Assembly: GCA_013076295.1 (NCBI GenBank) | Contig: RQOL01000882.1 | Coordinates: 248,001 to 312,000, forward strand | Source: Sanderia malayensis | Taxonomy: Eukaryota; Cnidaria; Scyphozoa; Semaeostomeae; Pelagiidae | Length of the DNA stretch: 64,000 nt | Direction of reading: 5' to 3' | Part shown: in pieces, positions 13,285-44,500 of the stretch | Numbering within the stretch: the first letter of the stretch is position 1 | How the letters are laid out: every line of letters starts with the position of its first letter | Made by a program: the position numbers and the translations under genes | The notes under the pieces: model-generated | What the model saw: the letters and a program-made list of their open reading frames with translations, nothing else | Database searches by the model: none | What the model was told of the DNA's origin: nothing

Positions 13285-13369
13285 GTTTTTGCAAAGGTTC
13301 ATTGTTGTTGCTATACACTGCGAAACATGTTAAATTATTGCTATCATACAATGAAACTCCTAGATTATT

Positions 13370-13765
13370 GCAAACTAAACATCTGGTCCCTTGTTGAACT
13401 GTTTCATAGTATACAATTAACCCCCCCCCCCATATAACGAACTTCACTGTATATAGCAAACTAAACATCTGGTCCCTTGTTGAACTGCTTTACGGTATAC
13501 AGTTCACCCTCATATAATGGACTTCACTTATATAGCAAACTAAACATCTGGTCCCTTGTTGGACTGCTTCATAGTATACAATTAACCCTCATATAACGAA
13601 CTTCACCGAATATAGCAAACTGAACATCTGGCCCCTTGTTCAACTGCTTCGTAGTATACAATTAACCCTCATATAACGAACTTCACTGTATATAGCAAAC
13701 TGAACAACTTGTCCCTTGTCAACTTCCTCATAGTATAAAGTTCACCATCGTATGATAAACTACTT
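13370..13765 (+). repeat. 80-bp TATAGCAAACTAAACATCTGG satellite (intergenic)
   Basis: Four to five copies of the unit AACTAAACATCTGGTCCCTT ... TTGAACTGCTTCATAGTATA ... CCCTCATATAACGAACTTCA. This is the most widespread repeat in the window, found in both orientations. It lies just downstream of the SIN3 stop codon, possibly within the 3' UTR. Confidence 0.92.
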
Positions 13766-13769
13766 GCAG

Positions 13770-15030
13770 CTAAAGTATTTGTAATTGTTTTTGCCGTTCG
13801 TATTATAGTCAGTATAGTTACAGTATATATTATAGCATAGTTACGGAATGTTAGTATTTGGACATTGTAGTAGTAAGCAATCCACATATGCAATAGTTAC
13901 AATAAGGGACAATTCTTATTTGGACATATTGGGACATTTGATAAGCCCCGATAGTTATGTTATTGTCCTGCAAACCTAATTTTTTCTTTGCATCATTCCA
14001 CACTTACTTTCCCTGTATCAATGTTGCTTTCTCCACCAGTGCTTTTTTATTGCCGCGCAAAAAGAATTTTCGCGATTTATTGCATGCAACTGTCTCTATA
14101 AAAACTTTTTGGGGAGGAATGGCTCCTGGAAAACTTGCAGTAATCTAGTATTAATGTCTTGCATGACTATTTTCTTCTATTGCTTATGTATGTAGAAAAT
14201 TTTATTTTTCTTTTAGTTTAATTAATATCATTATTATGTCATTTGTGGTTAGTTTTCCCTCACGTAATGCGTCTGTATCCTCAAGTCGTCTATTGTCTAA
14301 TGCGAGTTCCAAAATTTCTTTGTCATATTTCAGCGCTGTTTTTGCTTTGCTTGCGCGCATGCGCGATGTTTGTTTATTCTATGTGCTATTTACACGGCAC
14401 ATACTAAGCCCAGTTCTTTTTGATATGTTGTGTAAGACATACCAGTTCTTCTTGTATGACATGGGACAAAACCAGTCAAAACTAAGTCCAGGGCAAAACG
14501 TTATGAAAATATGAATTCTATGACACCCTCTGATGTTTTTAATTGCCCGAGTGCGCATGCTCTTGGCAGAAATTAATCCGGGCTCGCCCCAGTTTCCCAC
14601 TTAGAGTCGATTTGGCCGAGAGGTAAGTTTTGTGACTTTTATATACTTTTAGAAAAGTCACGCTGGTTTGATGGAGAGTATGCTTCATTGGAGAACTTTA
14701 CTTTAACTTTAACGCTACTACTGAGCATCGCCAATAGCATTTTGCTCAATCAAATAAAAATAAAAATAAATTAAATTGTCCACTGCAAAATGTGACGATG
14801 GGAAGGAACTCAGCCAGAAAACCAGTAACACTCAAACCTGCCCCAACAGGTGAAAGAATTTCAGCATAGCAAAGCAAGCTACTGACAATGTCAGCACTTA
14901 TCACCAGCTAAGGGAAGCTAAAAAATTTATACCCATCCAATCCACATCTGTTACATTTTGCAGTTAACCAAGAGAAATTTTTAAATACATATTTCTTTAA
15001 TCTTATATAAAAAACACGCGAAGAAATAAT
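13770..15030. other. Intergenic, no gene recognised
   Basis: AT-rich sequence between SIN3 and the retrotransposon ORF. Short ORFs (e.g. near 13957 and 14236) have no recognisable family. The part next to 15030 is probably the 3' untranslated end of the minus-strand retroelement, though I see no clear poly-A tail. Confidence 0.5.
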
Positions 15031-16950
15031 TTAGTATGTAAACACATGGTTTGCAATTACGGTCTTGAATCGTTCCAGTTCTTTTGTCATAGTGACTTTA
15101 TCTGGGAGTTTGTTCCAATCTACAATCGTTCTGGGAAAGAAACTGTATTTGTAGCTGTCACATGATGTGTTCATCTGAATGGGTCTCCATGCCCCTGAAG
15201 AGAGAGATCTAGTTGATCGCATTGTTGGCATCATGATGTATGATGGTAATGGGATTGCAATATCGTTATTCTTTATTTTGAACATCAATAAAAGCCGTGC
15301 ATACAGTCGACGTTGATGAAGAGCCGGCCATTCAAGTTGGCGTTGGAGGTCCGAGACACTAGTCGCCCAGCTGTGCTGATTCATGGCCCATCTGGCAGCT
15401 TTTCTTTGAACTTTTTCCAGCTGTTCAATTTTGTTTCTATGATGGGGGTCCCATACCGATGATGCATATTCAAGCTTCGGCCTAACTAACGTCTTGTATG
15501 CTGTAGCTTTGACTTGGGTAGAGCATGCAGAGAGGTTTCTACGTAGAAAACTTAAGGTGCTACTTGCTTTATTAGCAGTGGCTGTTATATGTTGAGACCA
15601 TGACATATTTTGTTCTAGTTCGACTCCCAAGTAAGGATGACGGTCAACTTCTGACACAGGAACATTATTCATTGTATACTGGAAATCAGTAGGATTTTTC
15701 TTTTTACAAACTTTTAAGATGTGGCATTTTGTAACATTAAATGTCATCTGCCACGTTTCTGACCATTTTACCAGGGACTGCAAATCGTTCTCAAGTTTCT
15801 CAGCATCAGTCAATGAATCTATTTCACGATATAGTAGACAATCATCAGCAAAAAGTTTTATATGGGTTCCCTCAGACACATTATCTCCGATATCATTGAT
15901 ATGTAATAGGAACATTAAAGGACCTAAGACTGTTCCTTGCGGTACTCCTGATGTTACACTTGTTTCCTCTGACTTGTCACCATCCACTACCACTCTCTGT
16001 TTTCTGCTTGTCAGCCACATACGGATCCAGCTAAGTAGCTTGCCTCTTATTCCATAGTGATCAAGTTTGAGTAGAAGTCGTTTATGTGCAACTGTGTCAA
16101 AAGCTTTGCTGAAATCTAGGACAAGGATATCTACTTGTTTGTTTCTATTCAAATATCTCTGGATTGATTCAACTGTCATTATCAGTTGTGATTCACATGA
16201 ATGCTTCTCCCGGAAACCATGTTGAAACTTTACTAGGATGTTGTTGCAATTTACATGTATCATTATCTGTCTATGTATCACATGCTCCATCATTTTACAT
16301 GTCACTGCTGTGAGTGACACTGGTCTGTAGTTCTCTGCTTTCGATCTATCTCCTTTCTTGAATAATGCTACCACATTTGCATTTTTCCAGTCATCAGGCA
16401 AGGTGCCTGTATCATATGATTGTTGCATAATGAAGGTAAGCATAGGAGCAATCTCACTTGCATATTCTTTTAATATTCTGAGTGGTATTTCATCAGGTCC
16501 ATTTGACTTGTTTGTGTCTAGACCCTTTAATAGCTTTTCAATTCCAGGTATTGTGAATGTGATATCAGGTATTGATGGAATGGAACTTTCCCCTACATCA
16601 GGTAATTTGTCAACTTTCTCCTGTGTGAAAACACTCTGGTACTGTTTGTTTAGAACATCAGCTTTGCCTTTACTGTCTGTGACTAGCTTTCCATTGCTGT
16701 TGATTAAGGGTGAAACTCCCATGTCTTCATTGCGTTTACTTTTTATGAACCTCCAGAATTTTTTAGGTTTTGAGTTGATGTTTTCCTCCAGTATCCCATT
16801 TATATATTCATTAAATTTTGACTTCAGTTGTTCCTTGATTTTATGACTCAATTTGTCATGTTTCTTTTTAATAGCTTGATCATTGTCACTTTTGTATTTC
16901 TTATAGAGCCTCTTTCTAGCTTTTATCATTCTTTTTTGGAGAACATGGTT
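15031..16950 (-). mobile_element. Non-LTR retrotransposon reverse transcriptase, 5'-truncated
   Basis: The minus-strand ORF is open from 17187 to 15031 (718 codons), but only the part from about 16950 downward looks like a retroelement. It has a basic N-terminal stretch (KRLYKKYKSDNDQAIKKK), then RT motifs: LDFSKAFDTV (near 16100), SGVPQGTVLGP (near 15950), FADD (15841-15852), and the thumb/C-terminal region with LVRPKLEYASSVWDP. No endonuclease domain is present, so the copy is 5'-truncated at the satellite junction. RT motif order and the VPQG/FADD signatures fit the jockey/CR1/Rex-like group of non-LTR elements; the exact clade cannot be settled by eye. The uninterrupted frame suggests a fairly recent insertion. 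Confidence 0.92.
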
Positions 16951-17400
16951 TAATAGAGAGGATGGTTTGATAGCCAGATGGTTCGACATAGAGGGTGGTT
17001 TGAAAGTAGGATGGTTAGATATAGAAGGTGGTTTGAAAACAGGATGGTTCGATATAGAGGGTGGTTTGAAAGCAGAATGGTTCGACATAGAGGGTGGTTT
17101 GAAAGTAGGATGGTTAGATATAGAAGGTGGTTTGAAAGCAGGATGATTCGATATAGAGGGTGGTTTGAAAGCAGAATGGTTCGACATAAAGGGTGGTTAG
17201 ATATAGAGGGTGGTTTGAAAGCAGGATGGTTCGACATAGAGGGTGGTTTGAAAGTAGGATGGTTAGATATAGAGGGTGGTTTGAAAGTAGGATGGTTAGA
17301 TATAGAAGGTGGTTTGAAAGCAGGATGATTCGATATAGAGGGTGGTTTGAAAGCAGAATGGTTCGATATAGAGGGTGGCTTAATGGAGAGGATGGTTTAA
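16950..17400 (+). repeat. 33-bp GGATGGTTCGATATAGAGGG satellite, left arm
   Basis: About 13 copies of a 33-bp unit (GGATGGTTCGATATAGAG plus GGTGGTTTGAAAGCA). The length is a multiple of three, so on the minus strand it extends the RT frame with an 11-residue repeat (SNHPAFKPPSI). The same unit is inverted at 17478-17790. Confidence 0.93.
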
Positions 17401-17477
17401 TTAAAGAAGGTGGTTTGTGACTTGATAGAAAGTGGTTTAGTAGACATGATAATTTTCAATATAAAAGTTAAATTATC

Positions 17478-17790
17478 AAACCACCATCTGTATCGAACCA
17501 TCCTGCTTTCAAACCACCCTCTATATCTAACCATCCTGCTTTCAAACCACCCTCTATATCGAACCATCCTCATATCAAACCACCCTCTATATCTAACCAT
17601 CCTACTCTCAAACCACCCTCTATATCGAACCATCCTCATATCAAACCACCCTCTATATCTAACCATCCTCATATCAAACCATCCTCTATATCTAGCCACC
17701 CTACTTTCAAACCACTCTCTATATCGAATCATCTTGCTATCCAACCACCCTCTTTGTCGAACCGTCCTGATATCAAACCACCCCCTGTAT
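17478..17790 (-). repeat. 33-bp satellite, inverted right arm
   Basis: About nine copies of the same 33-bp unit in reverse orientation (CTCTATATCGAACCATCCT, GCTTTCAAACCACC). With 16950-17400 it makes a large inverted repeat around a spacer of about 75 bp. Confidence 0.93.
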
Positions 17791-17799
17791 TAAACCCCC

Positions 17800-18840
17800 G
17801 ATCTTCTTTCTGTAAATTAACTAAATTCCCCCTATTTAAACACAACAACTAAAACAATTTGTCATTAAACTACTTTACTTTTGGCAGCTTTACTTCAAAG
17901 GAATCGAGATAAAAAGGCGAAGCAGAGCTAAAAATAGCAAACATAGTCTGAGTTAAATAGCCTAAGTGTTATTCTACACTTGGCTAAGTTCTAGACTATT
18001 TCACAAACTATTCAGCCCAATTTGAATTCCATGTTCCGACATTCTTTCAAATATACGCGAATATTTTATTTTATTTTTTTAATTTAAGTTTGATTTCGAA
18101 GCAAATCTCATTCAACGCAGCTCACAACACGGGCATATAAATCCACCCAATCACATCCAAGAATTCCTATGACGTGTTAAAAAGCTGCAAGTTGACTGGA
18201 TGATTAGACAGTGTGTATGAGTGGGTTGCATTGTGAGCTCATTTTCGTTGCCGTGCAGAATGTACGTGATTGTTTTTTTATTTCTGTTTGTTGACGTTTC
18301 TACTTGATAGATTATTCGCAAATTAAGGGCGTGATAATAAAATGAATTCTCAAGAACAATGATTTCATTAGAGTGGTCTCTTTGCGTTGCATTCATTCGT
18401 CAACTTTATCTTCTTAATATTCTCTTTAAATTTGATTAATAATATTAAACAACAAGTTTTATATAAGCCAAATTAATAATGCTAAACCTGGTTGAAATCG
18501 AGGCTCTGTCACATGATTAAGAGGCTTTCACTTTCTTAGATTTCTTAGACCTACTTGTGTAATATAACTTCACTTGGAATTGGAAATACTTTTTCAAGAA
18601 AATACTTTATAGTTGGCATGATAGCTTCGTGAATCAAAGTTTAGTGTTTCACTTCTGCCTTGGTCCGGGTGACAAAGAAGGCAGATATTTCGTGACAATA
18701 AAAGACATTTTACACCCTAAAGGTTTGAGATTTGACACAATACAAGAGAATTTAATAGGATTGTTTACACTTGTCTGTCCTTATTTGACAAACAGAGTAT
18801 TGTGGTATGATTTTTGAGTATGCTTTAACAAAAGGCCATG
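17800..18840. other. Intergenic, no gene recognised
   Basis: AT-rich. A 62-codon ORF at 18629-18817 has no family I recognise and no satellite content; it is left as unassigned. Confidence 0.5.
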
Positions 18841-18857
18841 TTGCTCGGATAAAATGT

Positions 18858-19145
18858 GCTCCATTGTTTCCACATGCTCGCTTTGTTCTTCACAACTAAA
18901 GATTCGAATTTTATCTCCACGTGATCAACTCCACGCATCCACCAATCGAATTTGAGCAGCAAGTACTAATCTATTGTTCCGAGAACAATAGGTTCGAACA
19001 AATCGCATTCCAATCTCGCCGCTGATTGGCTTAGTTAGACATTGCTTGCTATTTTCGGTGAACAATACGGTTATTGTTATATCGATTCGGTGGATGTGAT
19101 TGGTGGATGTGGCGTCTTTGGATTGTTTTCATCGAACAATGGGAA
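18858..19145. promoter_or_regulatory. Cluster of SOX-like motifs upstream of the E-protein gene
   Basis: About eight ACAAT/ATTGT-type sites in under 300 bp: CCATTGTTT (18861), CTTTGTTC (18881), a palindromic pair CTATTGTTC and GAACAATAG separated by CGA (18971-18991), GAACAATAC (19060), TTATTGTTA (19071), GGATTGTTTT (19120) and GAACAATGG (19134). The cluster lies 0.4-0.7 kb before the first coding exon. HMG-box SOX proteins bind (A/T)(A/T)CAA(A/T)G-like cores. Function is inferred only. Confidence 0.4.
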
Positions 19146-19553
19146 TAATAGAGGTTAAATTGTCCCCAGGCTACTTCCGGTGGAGTTAGCTCAGAATTAC
19201 TTAACGCCACGCGCAAGGCTTTCAAACTAAGATCAAAGAGAAATTCAGCGAGGGAGAAAATTTCCATTATTCGCTTACAAACTGAATTTTATTATCTTAC
19301 AACTGAGACACTTTTTCAAAATTGCCTCTGCATGCTGTACAGTGTTGGAAAGGGGATTTGCCACTTGCCGTGAAACTATTATGGAAATATAGTTGTTTGA
19401 AAGATGCCGTTGTTTTAGAGCTGTTTTTACCCAGATAGGAATAAAACACAATATAAAACCAAACCAGAACTAAAGCCCAAATATCTGCTCAACTTCACCT
19501 ATTACCCCGTGGAGCTATTGACAGTTGTTCAACCTCTAGCAGGGAAGAAAGTA

Positions 19554-39163
<19,610 letters not shown>

Positions 39164-40575
39164 TTTTCATTACGTCATTCCATTACGTCATCAAAATATT
39201 GGACTTGTTTTTCTTCATGTTATTTTTTGTTGTTGTTGTTGTTGCTGTGGCAGCAACTGGTGATTGGTGGGTTTTCACGGTGGATTTTCATTTGTGGGCC
39301 AGTTGGGTATCGTGGATAATATGATTTTGTACAGTTAGCTTTCGAGTGTCGAAACCTGTTGAACAATCAGTGATAGAAATCTGTGAGAGACTGAAAGGAA
39401 CTAGGAGATCCAAGCTAGATAATTAATTAGATATATTGACTTTGACGAATTTTAGCCCTGCTCCCTTCCTCTTGAACCCCTTTTATGCCACTATGGTTTG
39501 GTCATATTGATTAGGATAACCAATATTTATGAATTATATTTTACAAATGTGCCGTAATCAGTCGGTTTATTATCAAACAGTGAATTGTGAACTTAAAGGT
39601 TGGCTTAAAAATTACAGGTTGGGGGTCACAGGTCATATGTTGTCATCAGTTGTCACCAAAGGTCAAGTACCCTACCCCCTGGAAATATTTCATTTTGCAT
39701 TGTTTATCAGTGAATAAATAGACCTTCCAGGGGTGACAGTATAAGGCAATAAAGCTAGACACTTCATTCCCTGGAAATATATCATTTCGTATTGTTTATC
39801 AATGCACTAAATGGACCATCCAAGGGTGACAGTATGAGACAATATAGTCAGACACTTTACCTCCTGGAAATATTTCATTTCGTATCGTTTATAAACAGAA
39901 TAAATGGACTATGGCGAGTACGACCTTTGACAGTTCTTACCCCCTGGAAAGATGCGATTCTTTATTGTTTATCAATTTTTGATTTGGGCTTTCAGGTGGC
40001 TTACATCTTCAATTTCTGTTTTAACCATAACTATATATTTGTCCCGTTTTATTTTATTTAACTGTGTTTTAAATATATCTTAAGTGTTGCTCTAGTAGAT
40101 TATTAATATCATATGCATTTATTGTTATGTAAGATAATATTAAGAAAACTTAACTTGCAGATTTTCAATTGTAAAAATTTATAATAATGAATTTAAAGAA
40201 TTTATTTTTTCTTGTTTTCCTGCCTAATTTTTCTTTTTTATTTTCCATTGTTTTTATCTATTATTTTTATGGAATTATTCCTCGTTTAACCCGTTTTTAT
40301 GATGGACCAGCCATAGGGCAATTGTTGTGTTGGGTTGGGGCAGTACGAGACAACAGATATGATAAAGTTCAGTTCCACAGAATAATATCACACAACAAAA
40401 AGAAGACTTGCTTTTAAAATGATGCTTTATCTATTCAATTCCAAGCTAAATAACTCATTTCACATCAGGTAATTCATATATTAAACACACACGAAATAAC
40501 AGCCTGAGTTTGTATCACTTTCAACAGCCTTCAAAATGGCGACCTTCTTTGGTGGCCTAAACATAGTCAACAAAT
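39164..40575. other. E-protein 3' region / intergenic
   Basis: Starts with the probable 3' UTR of the E-protein gene (TTGTTG run at 39226-39245), then reverse copies of the 93-bp satellite (39665-39985). An ORF at 40187-40417 has a hydrophobic start but no family I recognise. No polyadenylation signal can be chosen with confidence. Confidence 0.5.
39665..39985 (-). repeat. 93-bp satellite, reverse copies
   Basis: Three to four diverged copies (ACCCCCTGGAAATATTTCAT, AGGGGTGACAGTATRAGRCA) between the E-protein and QCR8 genes. Confidence 0.88.
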
Positions 40576-40830
40576 CTAAACGTCATTTTCAAAGTCTTTC
40601 GGGTTCTTGTGACTAAGTCTATCGTGTTCATAATTTCCCCAAGTGTAAACAGCAAGCATTGCAGCTACTGGTGGTGCAACGTAGAAGAACTGGGAGCGAA
40701 ATCTTCTGTAAATGTTTGATAGTCCTTTTGAGAAAAACCCAGCAAACGCCTTCTGCTCAAAAGGTGACAAAGAATATGAAATGATGTTCTTTGACTTGAC
40801 GCCAAGCGCTCCAAATTTCATTCCACCCAT
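40576..40830 (-). CDS. UQCRQ: Cytochrome b-c1 complex subunit 8 (QCR8/UQCRQ)
   Basis: Small subunit of mitochondrial respiratory complex III, next to cytochrome b in the inner membrane. The 84-residue ORF is uninterrupted and close to the vertebrate length of 82. Conserved features: N-terminal KFGALG, the block ISYSLSPFEQKAF, KGLSNIYRRFR, a single membrane segment around residues 48-66 with VYTWGNYE, and the C-terminal KNPKDFENDV. The start at 40830 gives MGGMKFG, matching the family N-terminus. It is transcribed away from APC, with about 720 bp between the start codons. No intron is needed. Mitochondrial targeting is internal in this family, so no presequence is expected. Confidence 0.96.
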   Translation of the reverse strand: MGGMKFGALGVKSKNIISYSLSPFEQKAFAGFFSKGLSNIYRRFRSQFFYVAPPVAAMLAVYTWGNYEHDRLSHKNPKDFENDV

Positions 40831-41550
40831 TCTCGATTAGTATCTGTTGCTGTTTAGGTCTTTTCAGGTAACTTTTCGCCTGGAAAACCAGTGTTATATT
40901 TGTTTGATAACTGGGAAAAACCTCGCCAAAGCCAAAAAAATATTGAAAGTCAGAAAGGAGAAATGCTGCGATGATGATACATAACATGTATCAGGTTGAT
41001 GTCATCTTAAATCCGCCCCTGCGCAGGAGAGTTCATGACGTCACGATATTTCATATTGTTATGCATAATGCAGCACATGTTGAGCAGAGACATCACGTGA
41101 TAAAATGCGATCCTTCGATTGGCCGGGTTGACTCCGAAGTTCTTGTGTGAAAAAGCTTTGGCTATTTATCATTCATTCCTTTAAAGTTAAGCATTAAGGC
41201 TGTGCTGTGAAGTTTTGTTTACAACACAAATGTATAAATTTAGTGGCCATCATATACCATTGGATCTGCAAGGATTTTGAAGACAAATACATCTTTGAAT
41301 TGAAGCTGATGTCAATTAGTTCATCGCAGAGGAGCAGCCATTTGTTATTGCCGATTCTGTTATTATGATATAGGCCTAATCTTCTCTGTCTGGATTCGTG
41401 AAGAAAATTATGGGATGTTTCCCGAATTTATCGCTGCATGATGAAAGTTAAAGCGAAGATACAAACATCGCCTTTGGAAATAAATGATTACCAACTTATA
41501 ACGTATGTGATACGGTGTTTTTGAAAGACGTTGCTGCTTGAATCTCGAAA
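40831..41550. promoter_or_regulatory. Divergent intergenic region between QCR8 and APC
   Basis: Contains CCGCCCCTGCGCAGG (41013-41027: GC-box-like text plus an NRF-1-like GCGCA half site) and a perfect palindromic CRE, TGACGTCA, at 41036-41043, about 205 bp upstream of the QCR8 ATG. NRF-1 and CREB commonly act on respiratory-chain genes; use here is inferred. Further CCAAT/ATTGG text lies near 41120. The upstream part probably contains both 5' UTRs. Confidence 0.45.
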
Positions 41551-44500
41551 ATGTTCGGTGCCGCAAATTCGAGTCAATCGGAACGACCAGTATCTTGGGC
41601 ATTTTCAGGTGAGAATTAAACGCGTTTAACTCTGATTAATTAAACCAAGTCTCTATTAAATTAACTTTTATGCGTATATAACAAGTTTCCCGGCATTATC
41701 GAAGTAACATCTGCTTCAATTTTGGCTCAAAAGCTGACCCAATGTTTAAACTCGAAATTACTTTACTCATCAATATAAAGTTATTCAATCGGCATTGCCA
41801 CATTAATGGAATTTCCTTTCATATATTTTGGGGAAAATATTTGTAATTTATTTGCGGATATTTTCGGCTTTATTCATTCCCTACAGCACACACTTACTCC
41901 CAACATAACGAGTATGAGAAATCTTTTGTCAAATTCACAAAATTTAAATATACACCTTCGGAAAAAATTGTTTTTATATCGGCAACTCATTTATTTCTTT
42001 GTCATCGGCGAAATTTTTTCCTTTTTTTGTGTCGGCCCGCTTTAGCGGTAAATTGAATTAAATAGTGAAGTTTTTCACTTCTCCTCTTCGTCTATAACTA
42101 ACAATTAATTTTAATTGGAAAGCCGTGAATATAAATTTGCAAAGTCAGACACACAAAATCTTGTATTATTCGTTAAGTTATGCATATGACACCCTGATTT
42201 CACAACTGATGACTTTTGAAATGATCGCGAGATCGCCTTCAAGCAGGGGTGCCTTTTTCGAAGTTTCATTAACTTCAAAGTTAAACAAAATTTGCGACTT
42301 TGATATATGATATTTTTCTACTTATTGAGGTCATTTATTTTTATAACCCATGCTTCCTAACTTATAAGAGACCCCTCCCCCTCAATATGTGACTGGAGTT
42401 TGTCTCAAGTGCACTAAATTCACCCTTGTCTGTCCCTCCTACTTGTTGAGGTATTTCAATTTCAATTTTTATTTCCATCTACAGATGACATCCTAGACAG
42501 AAACATTGACCAACTCGATAGAGAGACACCGAGGTATTTTATATCTCCCACCTTTCATTTCATCTCTTTCAATGTTCTTACCCTATTCATCAAATCATGG
42601 TATTTCTGTTATATCATCTAACCAAGCTTGAGTCTGTATACATGACATAGTTTATCATGAATTAACAGAACTGTATTGGAAAAGTGGAATTTCAATATGA
42701 GCAAAAATTAACTCAATTCACTTGTGTTTACATACACATTCTTAAGGTTATTGAAATTTTCAAGTTAATATATGTAATATGCAGATGGTATGATATATAT
42801 ATTAAGCTTTAATATGTATCTTATAACAGGTATTCTTTACAAAGAATTGGTCTTCTATTTATATGCTTCTTTCATTATATCATATTACTAGCCCTGGTAC
42901 CTGTCGATGCCGGGTTGAGATTTCGGCGAATGGCCTTTATTTAAGTAGATACTTTGTCAGGAAAAGATTAGCTCACGTACATGCCAGCCGATCGTAGATT
43001 TTTTATTCTGTTTCGGTATCCACTTCCTCAGCGCTCAGCGCTCTGCGCTTCGCGATTTTAATTAACTTCTTTGAACTGTGTACTTCGAATTGAATCAAGA
43101 AACATGTATCCCACAACCACACAGATACAGACTGGTGATTTATTTGACGTCACAATAAATCTGAGAAATCGAAAATTCCGTCACATTTTATTTCAACTAC
43201 CCGTTACTTTTCTGGTTTTACTCTTTTAATTCTAAACGTTTTGTAAAACATTTTTCGCTGAGGACACTCCCAGATAAATTCTGGTTACATAGATACCTTT
43301 CATTTTGCGATCTGTGCAGTGGTTCTTGAGTTATGAGCGGACATAGCCACAAAATTGCTAATCTTCTGTATATCTTTTATATATATGTATTTTCTTTGGT
43401 TCCAGATGTAATTTATCCGAAGATGAAGAAGAAGAGTTAGATCGAAGCAAACTGACCATGAAAAGTCATAAACCCGCCCCACCACCTTTAAAAGTATGTC
43501 ATTATATCAAGTTTTCTTTGGTTATCTTTCAAAGTTTGGTGTTTGACAATGGAACATTTTTAAGCTGACACTTTTGCGGCCCGGAAGGGGGGAAGCAAAA
43601 GAATGGATGTGTGCAAAATTTGTGAACTTGCAAATTTTGACTTTTGTTCATGAATATATTGTAGTATTGTTGATATTTCTTCGATTTTTTTCTGCAACAT
43701 TTTTCGAAATTCCATCTGATTTTCTCTTTTCACACCTTGAGCATTATTTTTTCTTTGCAGACCGCAAGTTCTGCTGCCATAGCAACAACTGGATGGCTTT
43801 CTCAACAGTCACGTCTACAGCAGACAAATTTATCAGCTGCAAACAAACTGAATTCAAGCAATAATCCCACTTCGCCAAGTCAGACTGAATTGGCTCCTAA
43901 AATTGGTCAACAAAAGGAAAATTGTGCAAAATCTTTGATACATAATTCAATGAGTACATCAGGTTTGCTTTTAAAACTTATTATTATTTATAATTAATGA
44001 GCTACCTCGAATGTAGCAAACTAAACATCTGGTCCCTTTGTTGAACTGCTTCATAGTATACAATTAACCCTCATGTAACAAACTTCACTGTATATAGCAA
44101 ACTAATCATCTGGTCCCTTGTGGAACTGCTTCATAGTATACAATTAACCCTCATATAGCGAACTTCACTGTATATAGCACAAATTAAACATCTAACAATT
44201 TATTCTTTTTTCCATTTCACACAGTATTGACAAGTTTAAATGGTCCTCTGACATCTTCTATCCCAATCACTCATTCTTCAAGTTTTAATGGCAGCTGTGT
44301 CAGTATGCCTCCAAACAGCATGGCTATAGGTAAATCTATGGATTGACTCAGATTGATTTAGACTGATATGATTGAATCAGATTGATTTAGATTGATATGG
44401 ATTGAATCAGATTGTTTCCGATTGATATGGATTGACTCAGATTGATATACATTGATATGGACTGATATTCATTCAACAAGGGGCCAGATGTTTAGTTTGA

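Noticed and set aside
16978..17793. ORFs with repeated MVRYRGWFESR or SNHPLYRTILL text
   Set aside because: They are other frames of the 33-bp satellite arrays flanking the retrotransposon.
18629..18817. 62-codon intergenic ORF
   Set aside because: No homology recalled, no splice or promoter context; the length is within chance for AT-rich DNA.
40187..40417. 76-codon ORF with a hydrophobic N-terminus
   Set aside because: The Phe/Ile-rich start reflects T-rich sequence; no family is recognised and it lies in the E-protein 3' region.
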